Both the position numbers and the translations under genes were made by a program. Source: an uncultured Polaribacter sp. (GTDB lineage Bacteria > Bacteroidota > Bacteroidia > Flavobacteriales > Flavobacteriaceae). From it: DNA of 64,000 nucleotides. The notes under the pieces were generated by a model. That model was not told where the DNA came from and ran no database searches. It saw only the letters and a list, made by a program, of their open reading frames with translations. The DNA lies in contig NZ_CANMVP010000016.1 of the NCBI RefSeq assembly GCF_947501385.1, positions 1 through 64,000 of the forward strand. Direction: 5' to 3'. Positions 9,754 through 16,989 of this stretch are shown here, one piece after another. Every line of letters begins with the position of its first letter. The stretch's first letter is position 1.

Positions 9754-9912
9754 TTCGAGACCCGAGAAAAATTTTTATCAAGCGGTTGGAATGACGTAAT
9801 GTCTCCTCGAGCATTACTGAAATGAAAATATCTTTTGCTTCTCGGCAATGCTCAACCAGACATATATTAATAATTTGTAAAACAGTAACTTACAAGCTAC
9901 GTCAATGGTAGC
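9754..9912. repeat. interspersed repeat family A, copy 1
   Basis: Shares long near-identical blocks with 11414-11614: TTCGAGACCCGAG, ATCAAGCGGTTGGAATGACG, CTCCTCGAGCATTACTGAAA and CCAGACATATATTAATAATT, ending in CGTCAATGGTAGC. The middle is shorter than in copy 2. No protein is encoded. It is most of the gene-free stretch 9638-10162. Confidence 0.75.
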
Positions 9913-9963
9913 ATTGCCAAAATCAAAATGTATTTTGATGGAAGGTAGCCTTTTTATCCCCTT

Positions 9964-9992
9964 TGTCCTACGGACATTTCCCCGAAGGGGAA
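9964..9992. repeat. double hairpin repeat (TGTCC/GGACA + TTCCCC/GGGGAA), copy 1
   Basis: Two adjoining stems, TGTCC-TAC-GGACA and TTCCCC-GAA-GGGGAA, match the element after leuC at 14681-14709 with only loop changes. It is a REP-like structured unit. Confidence 0.65.
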
Positions 9993-10162
9993 AGTTGAGC
10001 TGTCGTCAACCATTGTGTATCCAGATGTAATTTTCGTTTTAAAGTCTATATGATTACTTCGAGGAATTTTCTGAAGTTTTGTGACTTTGTCATTTTACAA
10101 CTATTATTTGTAACAAAATTCATTTAAACTCGTCTTAATTATATACCAACCAACTATATATT

Positions 10163-10321
10163 ATGAGCTTTTTTAGAGTTTTATTTGCTATTATTTTTCC
10201 ACCATTATCTGTGATAGACAAAGGTTGTGGTTCTTTCTTTATTATTTTTTTACTCACACTTTGTGGCTGGATTCCTGGCGTTATTGGTGCTTTGGTAATT
10301 TTAAATAATCCTAAAAATTAA
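10163..10321 (+). CDS. YqaE/Pmp3-family small membrane protein
   Basis: A 52-residue open frame encoding a very hydrophobic protein with two transmembrane segments: residues 4-18 (RVLFAIIFPPLSVI) and 25-47. The pattern FPPLxV, then a glycine/cysteine turn, then LCGWIPGVIGALVIL is that of the YqaE/Pmp3 (UPF0057) family, which are stress-related membrane proteins of about 50 residues in bacteria, plants and yeast. Family role in cation or membrane-potential homeostasis is known from yeast Pmp3; here it is inferred. The gene stands alone after a repeat-rich gap. Confidence 0.87.
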   Translation: MSFFRVLFAIIFPPLSVIDKGCGSFFIIFLLTLCGWIPGVIGALVILNNPKN

Positions 10322-10364
10322 TTAAGCAATTTGTTCTTAATAGTAGTTTCAAAGTTTTTAGTTT

Positions 10365-10384
10365 CCTACTGCCTACTGCCTACT
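10365..10384. repeat. heptanucleotide tandem repeat (CCTACTG)
   Basis: CCTACTG occurs twice and a third time with a last-base change, directly before the csaA 3' end. The unit resembles the ACTGCCA heptamers at 14831 and 18526. Confidence 0.5.
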
Positions 10385-10722
10385 TAGCGAACCTGCTCTC
10401 CATTTTTAACGGCTTTAGAAGCTTTTAGTAAAACAACATTTCCATCAATATTGTAAACACCAATAACCAAAACTTCACTCATAAAATTAGCGATTTGTCT
10501 TGGTTTAAAGTTTACAATTGCAGAAACTTGCTTATTCAGTAGCGCTTCTTTTGAATATAAATTGGTGATTTGTGCACTCGATTTTTTAATACCTAAATCG
10601 CCAAAATCAATGGTTAATTGATATGCTGGTTTTCTTGCTTTCTCAAAATCGTTGACTTCCACAATTGTTCCTATTCGAATATCTACTTTTAAAAAGTCTT
10701 CGAAAGTTATTTCTTTTTTCAT
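10384..10722 (-). CDS. csaA: CsaA-type tRNA-binding domain protein
   Basis: A 112-residue single-domain protein with the OB-fold tRNA-binding domain also found at the C-terminus of methionyl-tRNA synthetase. The family signature is visible: FLKVDIRIGTIVEVNDFEKARKP at the start, KKSSAQIT in the middle and VNFKPRQIANFMSEVLVIG near the C-terminus. In Bacillus CsaA is described as a secretion-related chaperone; its cellular job in Flavobacteria is not established. It is monocistronic, and the stop codon abuts a heptanucleotide repeat. Confidence 0.93.
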   Translation of the reverse strand: MKKEITFEDFLKVDIRIGTIVEVNDFEKARKPAYQLTIDFGDLGIKKSSAQITNLYSKEALLNKQVSAIVNFKPRQIANFMSEVLVIGVYNIDGNVVLLKASKAVKNGEQVR

Positions 10723-10831
10723 CTTATATTTTGTCGGTTTGAGTAGTTTTTTGTTGCAATGTAACAGAAATAAAAAATGTATCTAGAACTTTTTTTTTCT
10801 ATTTTCAAAGCAAGACAGGTATTTAAAACAT

Positions 10832-11299
10832 TTATTTACTTTTCTTACCTAATTTTTGAATTACCCAAAGTGGGCCGATTAATAAAAACGGTAAATCTTT
10901 CGCAAAAGAAGGTTTTTTACCTTCTACTTTATGTCCCCAAAACTGACCCATCCAAGCCAAAACAAAAATTATAAAAGACGCATATAATAAGTTTACATTT
11001 TTACTCAACCAGAAATTTAAAACAATACAAAGTAAGAGTACAAAAAGCATTTCTACAAAATACCAAAAACCCAAACGCAAGTAAAATAATGAAATAAGAA
11101 CACCCATAACGGCAGCCCAATTTTCTAACAAAGGATTGTATAGATGAAACGTATTTTCTAAAAAAGTAGTGGGTATGCTCATTAACAACCCAATTACACT
11201 AAAAAAGATGATGGGAACACAGATATAATGTATCAGTTGATTGGTTTCATTTTGATGGCTTATCGCATATTCATCAAACCATTCTTGAGCAGTTTTCAT
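10832..11299 (-). CDS. Mpo1/DUF962-family membrane protein
   Basis: A 155-residue protein starting at the ATG at 11299 (MKTAQEWFDEYAISHQN). The longer frame to 11476 translates the flanking repeat and is not genuine. The N-terminal WFDEYAxSHQNxTNQLIHYICVP pattern with conserved His residues is the DUF962 (YGL010w/Mpo1) signature, followed by about four transmembrane helices and a QFWGHKVEGKKP motif. The yeast member is an Fe(II)-dependent dioxygenase that alpha-oxidises 2-hydroxy fatty acids; bacterial members are uncharacterised. Family assignment is confident, function is inferred. Confidence 0.87.
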   Translation of the reverse strand: MKTAQEWFDEYAISHQNETNQLIHYICVPIIFFSVIGLLMSIPTTFLENTFHLYNPLLENWAAVMGVLISLFYLRLGFWYFVEMLFVLLLCIVLNFWLSKNVNLLYASFIIFVLAWMGQFWGHKVEGKKPSFAKDLPFLLIGPLWVIQKLGKKSK

Positions 11300-11413
11300 A
11301 TTAGTATCATTAGATTTTAAAGATAGGAGTATTTTGGTAAAAAGTAAGATTTGGTTTAGAAAAAAAATCACCAAATGGTTATAATGAAGTAAATTAGTCT
11401 GTAAACATGTCTG

Positions 11414-11614
11414 TTCGAGACCCGAGAAAAAAAAATTTATCAAGCGGTTGGAATGACGTAATGTCTCCTCGAGCATTACTGAAATGAAAATACATTTTCA
11501 TTGAAAGTAGCTAGCGAAGCTATCGAGAGGTTTTAATGAGGTCTCGACTGCGCTCGACCAGACATATATTAATAATTTGTAAAACAGCAACTTACAAGCT
11601 ACGTCAATGGTAGC
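11414..11614. repeat. interspersed repeat family A, copy 2
   Basis: The longer relative of 9754-9912, with an insert that contains a TCTCGACTGCGCTCGA motif (11542-11557) and AGCTAGCGAAGCTATCGAGAG. Its last 13 bases (CGTCAATGGTAGC) recur at 11663-11675 at the point where a gene stump stops. It fills most of the gene-free stretch 11300-11664. Confidence 0.75.
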
Positions 11615-11664
11615 GGAGTCTATAACTGTTAAGTATTTCAAAATCAAATAATTAAATAATCGCG

Positions 11665-11769
11665 TCAATGGTAGCTTTCTAAAACAGAAATCCATTCTTC
11701 AATATTCTTTTTAGAAATATTTTTAGGAATTGTTGTTTTTCCAATAGGGTATTTTAATGGTTCTAACAT
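11665..11769 (-). pseudogene. 5' stump of a DinB/YfiT-like (bacillithiol-transferase type) gene
   Basis: An ATG 2 nt after the stop of the TPR lipoprotein gene opens a 34-codon frame containing LKYPIGKTTIPKNISKK and EEWISVLESY. This resembles the conserved N-terminus of YfiT/BstA-like putative metal-dependent hydrolases (about 170 residues, opening with LKYPIG). The frame ends at a TGA that lies in the repeat word CGTCAATGGTAGC, and no continuation with the family's His motifs is visible beyond it. I read it as a gene cut off by repeat-associated rearrangement. The family identification rests on one short stretch. Confidence 0.5.
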
Positions 11770-11771
11770 GC

Positions 11772-12452
11772 TTATTCTTTATCAATCTTTTTCATCATTC
11801 TTAAAGAGCTTCTATTTTCAGGATTTATAGCCAATGCTTTTTTATAATTTTCTATAGATTTTGCTGTATCTTTTATTTTAAGATATGCATCCCCTAAACT
11901 ATCAAAAGTATTCGAACTTTTAGGATACAAAACCGTATTAATTTTAAAAATCTCAATCGCTTTTTCATATTCTTTATCTCTTAAAAATGAATATCCGATG
12001 TCGTTAACTCTACGTTCTCTCACTTCAGGACTTAAAGCATCTTTTCTTTGAATTTCTAAAAAAGCAGCTAAGGTTTTATCATATTCTTTTGCTTCAAAGT
12101 ATTCATTTGGTGTTTTTTCATCAGCATTCATTTTTTTAAAATGATATGTGATTCCTTCGTGTTCTGTCTTTGGTGCCAATTCAATATGAATTTCTGGTTG
12201 ACTCACAAACATTATTTTTTCATTCAGTTCTTTCATATAAAAAGAACTATCATTCACTTTCAAGGGATGTATATCATCTTTGCCTCGCCATTTTATAAAT
12301 AATTCTTTTTCTTTAAAATAGACTTCTAAAACTTCATTTGCATTAAATAAATAACGTCCTGTTGTGTTTGCAATAAAATCTTCGGAATTTTTTGGGGAAG
12401 TACAACTAAGGCACAGTACAAATAAAAATAGAGGGAAAAGATACTTTTTCAT
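11772..12452 (-). CDS. TPR-containing lipoprotein
   Basis: A 226-residue lipoprotein; the signal peptide ends in LCLSC with Cys17. Residues about 25-115 form a small beta-rich region (GRYLFNANEVLEVYF, ELFIKWRGKDDIHP), and residues 115-220 contain two or three tetratricopeptide repeats, best seen in PKSSNTFDSLGDAYLKIKD and YKKALAINPENRSS. Similar C-termini occur in secreted serine-hydrolase proteins of Bacteroidota, but no enzyme domain is present. It was probably cotranscribed with the truncated gene 2 nt downstream. The specific function is unknown. Confidence 0.75.
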   Translation of the reverse strand: MKKYLFPLFLFVLCLSCTSPKNSEDFIANTTGRYLFNANEVLEVYFKEKELFIKWRGKDDIHPLKVNDSSFYMKELNEKIMFVSQPEIHIELAPKTEHEGITYHFKKMNADEKTPNEYFEAKEYDKTLAAFLEIQRKDALSPEVRERRVNDIGYSFLRDKEYEKAIEIFKINTVLYPKSSNTFDSLGDAYLKIKDTAKSIENYKKALAINPENRSSLRMMKKIDKE

Positions 12453-12668
12453 GATGAGTTGGTGATTTGATACTGTATTTTAGACGCCTAATGTATATGT
12501 TTTGTTACACTTTTTAACAGGAAATGAAACTATTTTCTGAAATTTCAGCCTTACTGTTATACTTCTGATATAAAAGCTACCTTTATTTTTGAAGCGAATA
12601 ACAGTCGGAATTAGAATTTAAAGTTTGATAGTCATTGTAGACTTATTGAAAAAAAGTGTTTCGAAAAT

Positions 12669-13028
12669 CTATCTTAATATGTTCTCCATTTTTTTACCTT
12701 TTGCCAATTCATCAACCAACTTGTCTAAATATCTAACTTGTTTTGTTAATTGGTTTTCAATATCTTCAATTCGATAACCACAAATAACTCCTTTAATTAA
12801 ATGAGCATTAGGGTTTAATTTTGCCTCCTGAAAGAATCTTTTAAAGGTAACTTTATCTTCAATAAGTTTCTGTAATTTACTTTCGTTAAAACCAGTTAAC
12901 CATTCTATTACTTGAAGCAATTCTGTTTCAGTTCTATTTTTCTGAATCACTTTTGTTACATAATGTGGAAAAACTGAAGCAAAGGTCATCACTGCAATTC
13001 GTTCATTATGTTTAGCTGTTGTTTTCAT
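12669..13028 (-). CDS. DUF2200 family protein
   Basis: A 119-residue cytoplasmic protein with the near-invariant pattern of the DUF2200 family: KHNERIAVMTFASVFPHYV at residues 6-24, VIEWLTGF at 41-48, then LNPNAHLIKGVICGYRIE and the C-terminal VRYLDKLVDELAKGKKMEKILR-like end. The length matches family members. Function is unknown. It stands alone between the TPR lipoprotein gene and leuC; I see nothing but AT-rich sequence in the 216 bp and 242 bp on either side apart from the leuC promoter box. Confidence 0.9.
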   Translation of the reverse strand: MKTTAKHNERIAVMTFASVFPHYVTKVIQKNRTETELLQVIEWLTGFNESKLQKLIEDKVTFKRFFQEAKLNPNAHLIKGVICGYRIEDIENQLTKQVRYLDKLVDELAKGKKMENILR

Positions 13029-13220
13029 TATTTATTGTTTTACATCATAAATATATTAAAAATTAATGATACAGATATCAGTTAAAAAGAAACAGAAAAG
13101 GACTAGGCATCGTATCTTTAAACAAACTAAAATTCTGTTTATCAGTAAGATAAAGATATGTTTAACAGTTGAATATAATTTTAGAAACAGATATAAGTCC
13201 TTAAAACACCATGAAAAGGC

Positions 13221-13228
13221 TATTTTTG
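13221..13228 (+). promoter_or_regulatory. -7 box for leuC
   Basis: TATTTTTG matches TAnnTTTG, 42 nt before the leuC ATG. No 19-bp-spaced TTG is present and I see no leader peptide or T-box. Confidence 0.4.
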
Positions 13229-13270
13229 GTAGCTGACACAGGAAATTAGTTCAATAAAGATAAAACAACA

Positions 13271-14671
13271 ATGGCAAAAACATTATTTGACAAAGTATGG
13301 GACTCACATGTAGTTCGTAGTGTAAAAGACGGACCAGATGTGTTTTTTATAGATCGTCATTTTATTCACGAGGTTACCAGTCCAGTTGCATTTCTAGGAA
13401 TAGAAAGCAGAGGAAACACGGTAGTGTACCCAGAACGTACCTTTGCAACTGCAGATCATAATACGCCAACCATTAATCAGCATTTACCCGTAGCAGATCC
13501 TTTGTCTGCAAATCAGTTAAACGCGTTAGAGAACAATGCTAAAAAGCACGGAATTTCTCATTGGGGTTTAGGTGATAAAAACAACGGAATCGTACATGTT
13601 GTTGGACCAGAAAACGGAATTACATTGCCAGGAGCAACTATTGTTTGTGGAGATTCACATACATCTACACATGGTGCATTTGGTGCAATTGCCTTTGGTA
13701 TTGGTACTTCGGAAGTAGAAATGGTACTGTCTACACAATGTATCATGCAACCAAAACCTAAAAGTTTACGAATTAATGTAAATGGTACATTAGGTTTGGG
13801 AGTTACTCCAAAAGATGTGGCTCTTTATATCATTTCTAAACTATCTACTTCTGGCGCTACAGGCTACTTTGCAGAATATGCAGGCAATGTTTTTACAGAG
13901 ATGTCTATGGAAGGCAGAATGACGGTGTGTAATTTGTCTATTGAAATGGGCGCAAGAGGAGGAATGATTGCACCTGACGAAAAAACTTACGAATATTTAA
14001 AAGGACGTTCTCAAACTCCGAAAGGAGCGGCTTGGGACAAAGCCATGAAGTATTGGGAAACTTTATATACAGAAGAGGATGCAGCATTTGATGCAGAAAT
14101 TAATTTTGATGCGGCAGCTATAGAACCTATGATTACCTATGGTACAAACCCAGGAATGGGAATGGGCGTAACACAATCAATCCCTACAGCTGCAAACGCA
14201 GAAGGAGGCGCAGCTACTTATAAAAAATCTTTAGGATATATGTCTTTCAATGAAGGTGAAGCTATGATAGGCAAACCTATTGATTTTGTGTTTTTAGGTT
14301 CTTGTACAAACGGAAGAATAGAAGATTTTAGAGCCTTTTGTTCTATTGTAGCTGGAAGGCAAAAAGCAGACAATGTTACTGCGTGGTTGGTGCCAGGTTC
14401 ACACAAAGTAGTAGATCAAATCAAAGCAGAAGGATTAGATAAAATAATTGAATCCGCAGGTTTTGTATTAAGAGAGCCTGGTTGCTCTGCTTGTTTGGCA
14501 ATGAATGACGATAAAATTCCAGCAGGGAAATTATCAGTTTCAACATCTAATAGAAATTTTGAAGGAAGACAAGGTCCAGGATCTAGAACGTTATTAGCAA
14601 GTCCTTTAGTGGCTGCAGCTTCTGCAGTGGAAGGCGTTGTTACAGATCCACGTACGCTTTTAGCGAGTTAA
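13271..14671 (+). CDS. leuC: 3-isopropylmalate dehydratase, large subunit
   Basis: Isomerises 2-isopropylmalate to 3-isopropylmalate with LeuD; the same heterodimer handles citramalate in organisms that make isoleucine from pyruvate. It is an aconitase-type enzyme with a [4Fe-4S] cluster held by Cys345 (GSCTNG), Cys405 and Cys408 (GCSACL). The signature [22 protein letters not shown] is intact. The 466 residues match E. coli LeuC. It is followed after 197 bp by leuD; a REP-like double hairpin and an ACTG-phased repeat lie between, so the pair is not tightly packed. Confidence 0.98.
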   Translation: MAKTLFDKVWDSHVVRSVKDGPDVFFIDRHFIHEVTSPVAFLGIESRGNTVVYPERTFATADHNTPTINQHLPVADPLSANQLNALENNAKKHGISHWGLGDKNNGIVHVVGPENGITLPGATIVCGDSHTSTHGAFGAIAFGIGTSEVEMVLSTQCIMQPKPKSLRINVNGTLGLGVTPKDVALYIISKLSTSGATGYFAEYAGNVFTEMSMEGRMTVCNLSIEMGARGGMIAPDEKTYEYLKGRSQTPKGAAWDKAMKYWETLYTEEDAAFDAEINFDAAAIEPMITYGTNPGMGMGVTQSIPTAANAEGGAATYKKSLGYMSFNEGEAMIGKPIDFVFLGSCTNGRIEDFRAFCSIVAGRQKADNVTAWLVPGSHKVVDQIKAEGLDKIIESAGFVLREPGCSACLAMNDDKIPAGKLSVSTSNRNFEGRQGPGSRTLLASPLVAAASAVEGVVTDPRTLLAS

Positions 14672-14680
14672 AATACCCAT

Positions 14681-14709
14681 TGTCCTTCGGACATTTCCCC
14701 AAAGGGGAA
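14681..14709. repeat. double hairpin repeat, copy 2
   Basis: TGTCC-TTC-GGACA followed by TTCCCC-AAA-GGGGAA, 9 bp after the leuC stop. It could attenuate or process the leuC-leuD transcript. It matches 9964-9992. Confidence 0.65.
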
Positions 14710-14830
14710 AAAGTGGAAGTTTTACTAAAAACAGTCTAAATAGAATAAAATTAATAAAGTTGAATAGTTTGTCAAAGTCAAAACTTTGAATATTTAATAT
14801 TGAACTTTTAACCTATAAAAATCAATAATT

Positions 14831-14861
14831 ACTGCCAACTGAATACTGGCATACTGAATAC
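14831..14861. repeat. ACTG-phased heptanucleotide repeat before leuD
   Basis: ACTG recurs every 7-8 bases four times (ACTGCCA, ACTGAAT, ACTGGCAT, ACTGAAT), ending 8 nt before the leuD ATG, so it sits where a ribosome would bind. Confidence 0.45.
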
Positions 14862-14868
14862 TTAAAAC

Positions 14869-15468
14869 ATGGCTTACGATAAATTTAATGTAGTAACAAG
14901 CACAGCATATCCATTACCAATAGAGAATGTAGATACAGATCAGATAATTCCTGCACGTTTCCTAAAAGCAACCGCGCGTGTAGATTTTGATAAGAACTTT
15001 TTTCGTGATTGGAGATACCATCCAGATGGAACACCAAAGGCAGATTTTCCTTTAAATAAAGAAGTATATAAAGGTTCTAAAATTCTAGTGGGTGGTAGAA
15101 ACTTTGGTTCTGGTTCTTCTAGAGAGCATGCAGCTTGGTCTGTATATGATTTCGGATTGCGTTGTGTAATTTCATCGGCTTTTGCAGATATTTTTAAAGG
15201 AAACTGTTTAAATGTAGGTGTTTTACCTGTGCAGGTTACTGGGGTGTTTGCGGACAAGTTGTTGGATGCAATTATGGCAGATCCAAAAACAGAAATCAAG
15301 GTAGATTTACCCAATCAGACTGTAACGCTTGTTGCTACTGGAGAATCGCAACCTTTTGACATCAATTCTTACAAGAAAGACAATATGTTAAACGGTTTTG
15401 ATGATATTGATTATTTAAAAAACATCGAAAACGAAATTGCTGCATTTGCTGAAACAAGACCATTTTAA
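14869..15468 (+). CDS. leuD: 3-isopropylmalate dehydratase, small subunit
   Basis: The swivelling-domain partner of LeuC. The 199 residues show the expected motifs: PIENVDTDQIIPARFLK at 18-34, GGRNFGSGSSREHAAW at about 76-91 and FKGNCLNVGVLPV in the middle. Length is normal for the family. It lies downstream of leuC on the same strand and is followed by a strong bidirectional terminator shared with an opposing lipoprotein gene. The next pathway gene resumes 1.5 kb further on. Confidence 0.97.
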   Translation: MAYDKFNVVTSTAYPLPIENVDTDQIIPARFLKATARVDFDKNFFRDWRYHPDGTPKADFPLNKEVYKGSKILVGGRNFGSGSSREHAAWSVYDFGLRCVISSAFADIFKGNCLNVGVLPVQVTGVFADKLLDAIMADPKTEIKVDLPNQTVTLVATGESQPFDINSYKKDNMLNGFDDIDYLKNIENEIAAFAETRPF

Positions 15469-15580
15469 TAAGATTTAGTTTAGAATAAGTTTTTTTCTGT
15501 TCATCACAAAGATTTAAACGGTATTAAAATACCAGTTTGTAATATTTTTTATGATATGCTAATGGAATAAAAAAAAAGTA

Positions 15581-15614
15581 AAAAAGCTAAACAGTAATTA
15601 TTGTTTAGCTTTTT
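15581..15614. terminator. bidirectional terminator between leuD and the opposing lipoprotein
   Basis: A perfect 13-bp stem (15581-15593 with 15602-15614) with A- and T-runs on either side and an 8-nt loop. Confidence 0.85.
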
Positions 15615-15655
15615 TAAAATCAACTCTTTAGGAATTGATATCGCTTATTAGCCTT

Positions 15656-16558
15656 TTAAAATATTGTAATATTCAAAACTTTTTTACCAAGGTAATCATC
15701 TGCATTGTCAGATAAAAAAGTAAAAGTAGCGTTATCATATTGGTATAATTGTAAAGTGGTTCCATCCGATTTATAAATTGGTTCTCCGTATTTCTCAACA
15801 ACTTCGTCCATTAGTAACCCTGTAGCACTATTAAAACTACTTAACCCGTCAATTTGATAAGGATATATTTCTCCATTATAATTAACATCATCTATATTTC
15901 TTAACCAATTCTCACCATACAAGGTAATTGTATAAAAATGTTCTGTTAATGGATTATAATTAAAAACAAAACCTTTAGAAAAGTAGTACCAACGTTCACG
16001 ATCTTCTATTCTTGTTTCAGTTACTGTATTTCCTGCATCATCTATACTTTCTGAAGTTATCGTTACTTGATATTCTTCTAACAATTCAGGCTCTCCGTGT
16101 AACGCAATAAGTTTTTTGTTAAAATCAAAATTAAGCTGAACCCCTTCTACAGTATTAAAATCGGTAGTACCATGCTCATAAAAAAACATTCTTCGGTATC
16201 CAATGAATTCATTCCCACTAGCATCAACTACAGTAATTATTATTAATTGTTCACCAGCTTCAGGAGATGAAATGGTATAATTAAAATCGTCAATTTTAAT
16301 AAGAGAAATGACATCTCTATCAATACTTACAGACGGATTTGTTGTCTCATCTGCCAATGTAACCTGAATATCTGAATAATTTCCAGCTTCAATAACAAGG
16401 TTAGCTTCATCACTAGTAAACTTGTAATTATTATCTACGTTAAAAGCTGTAAATTCATTTTCTATATTACTTACATAAGTCTCGTATTCATTCTCAAAGC
16501 AAGAAGTGCATAAAAAGGTTAAGAATAATACAAATAGTGAATAGTTTATTGTTTTCAT
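15656..16558 (-). CDS. hypothetical lipoprotein
   Basis: I do not recognise this 300-residue protein. It has a signal peptide with a double-Cys lipobox (LCTSC; Cys20 is the likely acylation site) and is otherwise acidic and beta-rich. Residues about 50-125 look like an Ig-like or PKD-like fold (VTLADETTNPSVSIDRDV, then IITVVDASGNEFIGYRRMFF). The C-terminal part contains MDEVVEKYGEPIYKSDG, reminiscent of small SmpA-type repeats, though I would not press this. It interrupts the leu genes on the opposite strand and is probably a cell-surface protein unrelated to them. Confidence 0.65.
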   Translation of the reverse strand: MKTINYSLFVLFLTFLCTSCFENEYETYVSNIENEFTAFNVDNNYKFTSDEANLVIEAGNYSDIQVTLADETTNPSVSIDRDVISLIKIDDFNYTISSPEAGEQLIIITVVDASGNEFIGYRRMFFYEHGTTDFNTVEGVQLNFDFNKKLIALHGEPELLEEYQVTITSESIDDAGNTVTETRIEDRERWYYFSKGFVFNYNPLTEHFYTITLYGENWLRNIDDVNYNGEIYPYQIDGLSSFNSATGLLMDEVVEKYGEPIYKSDGTTLQLYQYDNATFTFLSDNADDYLGKKVLNITIF

Positions 16559-16989
16559 TTTAAGTTTTTTAAATTTAAAGTAAAACTACTTTTTAAATGA
16601 AAAAGTAGTATTCTGTATTCAATCAAATTTTTGCTTATTTGTTGCATTTGCTATAAAACAATCATTTTACAGTATTTTGAAGTGTTTTTATAATTATTAT
16701 AATGATAATAAAAGTAATATAATAGCTTTCCGAGTATTCTTGAATTACGTTACGATGGGGGTGTTACGAGTCAAGAATTAAATAATATTTTGTACTGTAT
16801 GTTGAATAATAAAGTCATGTTATTTATTAAAATGAGAAAATGATAGTGCTAATTTTAAAAAGTTTTTATGGGAAAGTAATACTTAAATGTAAAAGGCTTT
16901 TTTTATCTTTGGTAACTGTAATTTTTAAGAGTTTTTTAGAAGATGATACATCTATAAATCAATAATTTTTTTTTAGAAAGCGTTTTTAT
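16559..16989. other. 431-bp divergent intergenic region with a structured island
   Basis: No gene is visible. The only notable structure is an inverted repeat, ATTCTTGA (16736-16743) and TCAAGAAT (16771-16778), enclosing a locally GC-rich core with CGTTACGATGGGGGTGTTAC. A TAnnTTTG box lies at 16904. The region must contain the control sites of both the lipoprotein gene and the leuA-like gene. Confidence 0.4.
16904..16911 (+). promoter_or_regulatory. -7 box for the leuA-like gene
   Basis: TATCTTTG matches TAnnTTTG and implies a leader of about 75 nt to the ATG at 16990. I see no -33 TTG at 19 bp. Confidence 0.4.

Noticed and set aside
9466..9814. Minus-strand frames over the M14 3' end and repeat A
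   Set aside because: One is in antisense to a good gene, the other in a repeat; neither has family similarity.
11300..11476. 59-residue N-terminal extension of the Mpo1-like protein and a 65-residue frame at 11498-11695
   Set aside because: Both run through repeat-family A and show no protein-like composition.
12453..12668. Possible small gene or RNA between the TPR lipoprotein and DUF2200 genes
   Set aside because: No frame, strong hairpin or promoter was found.
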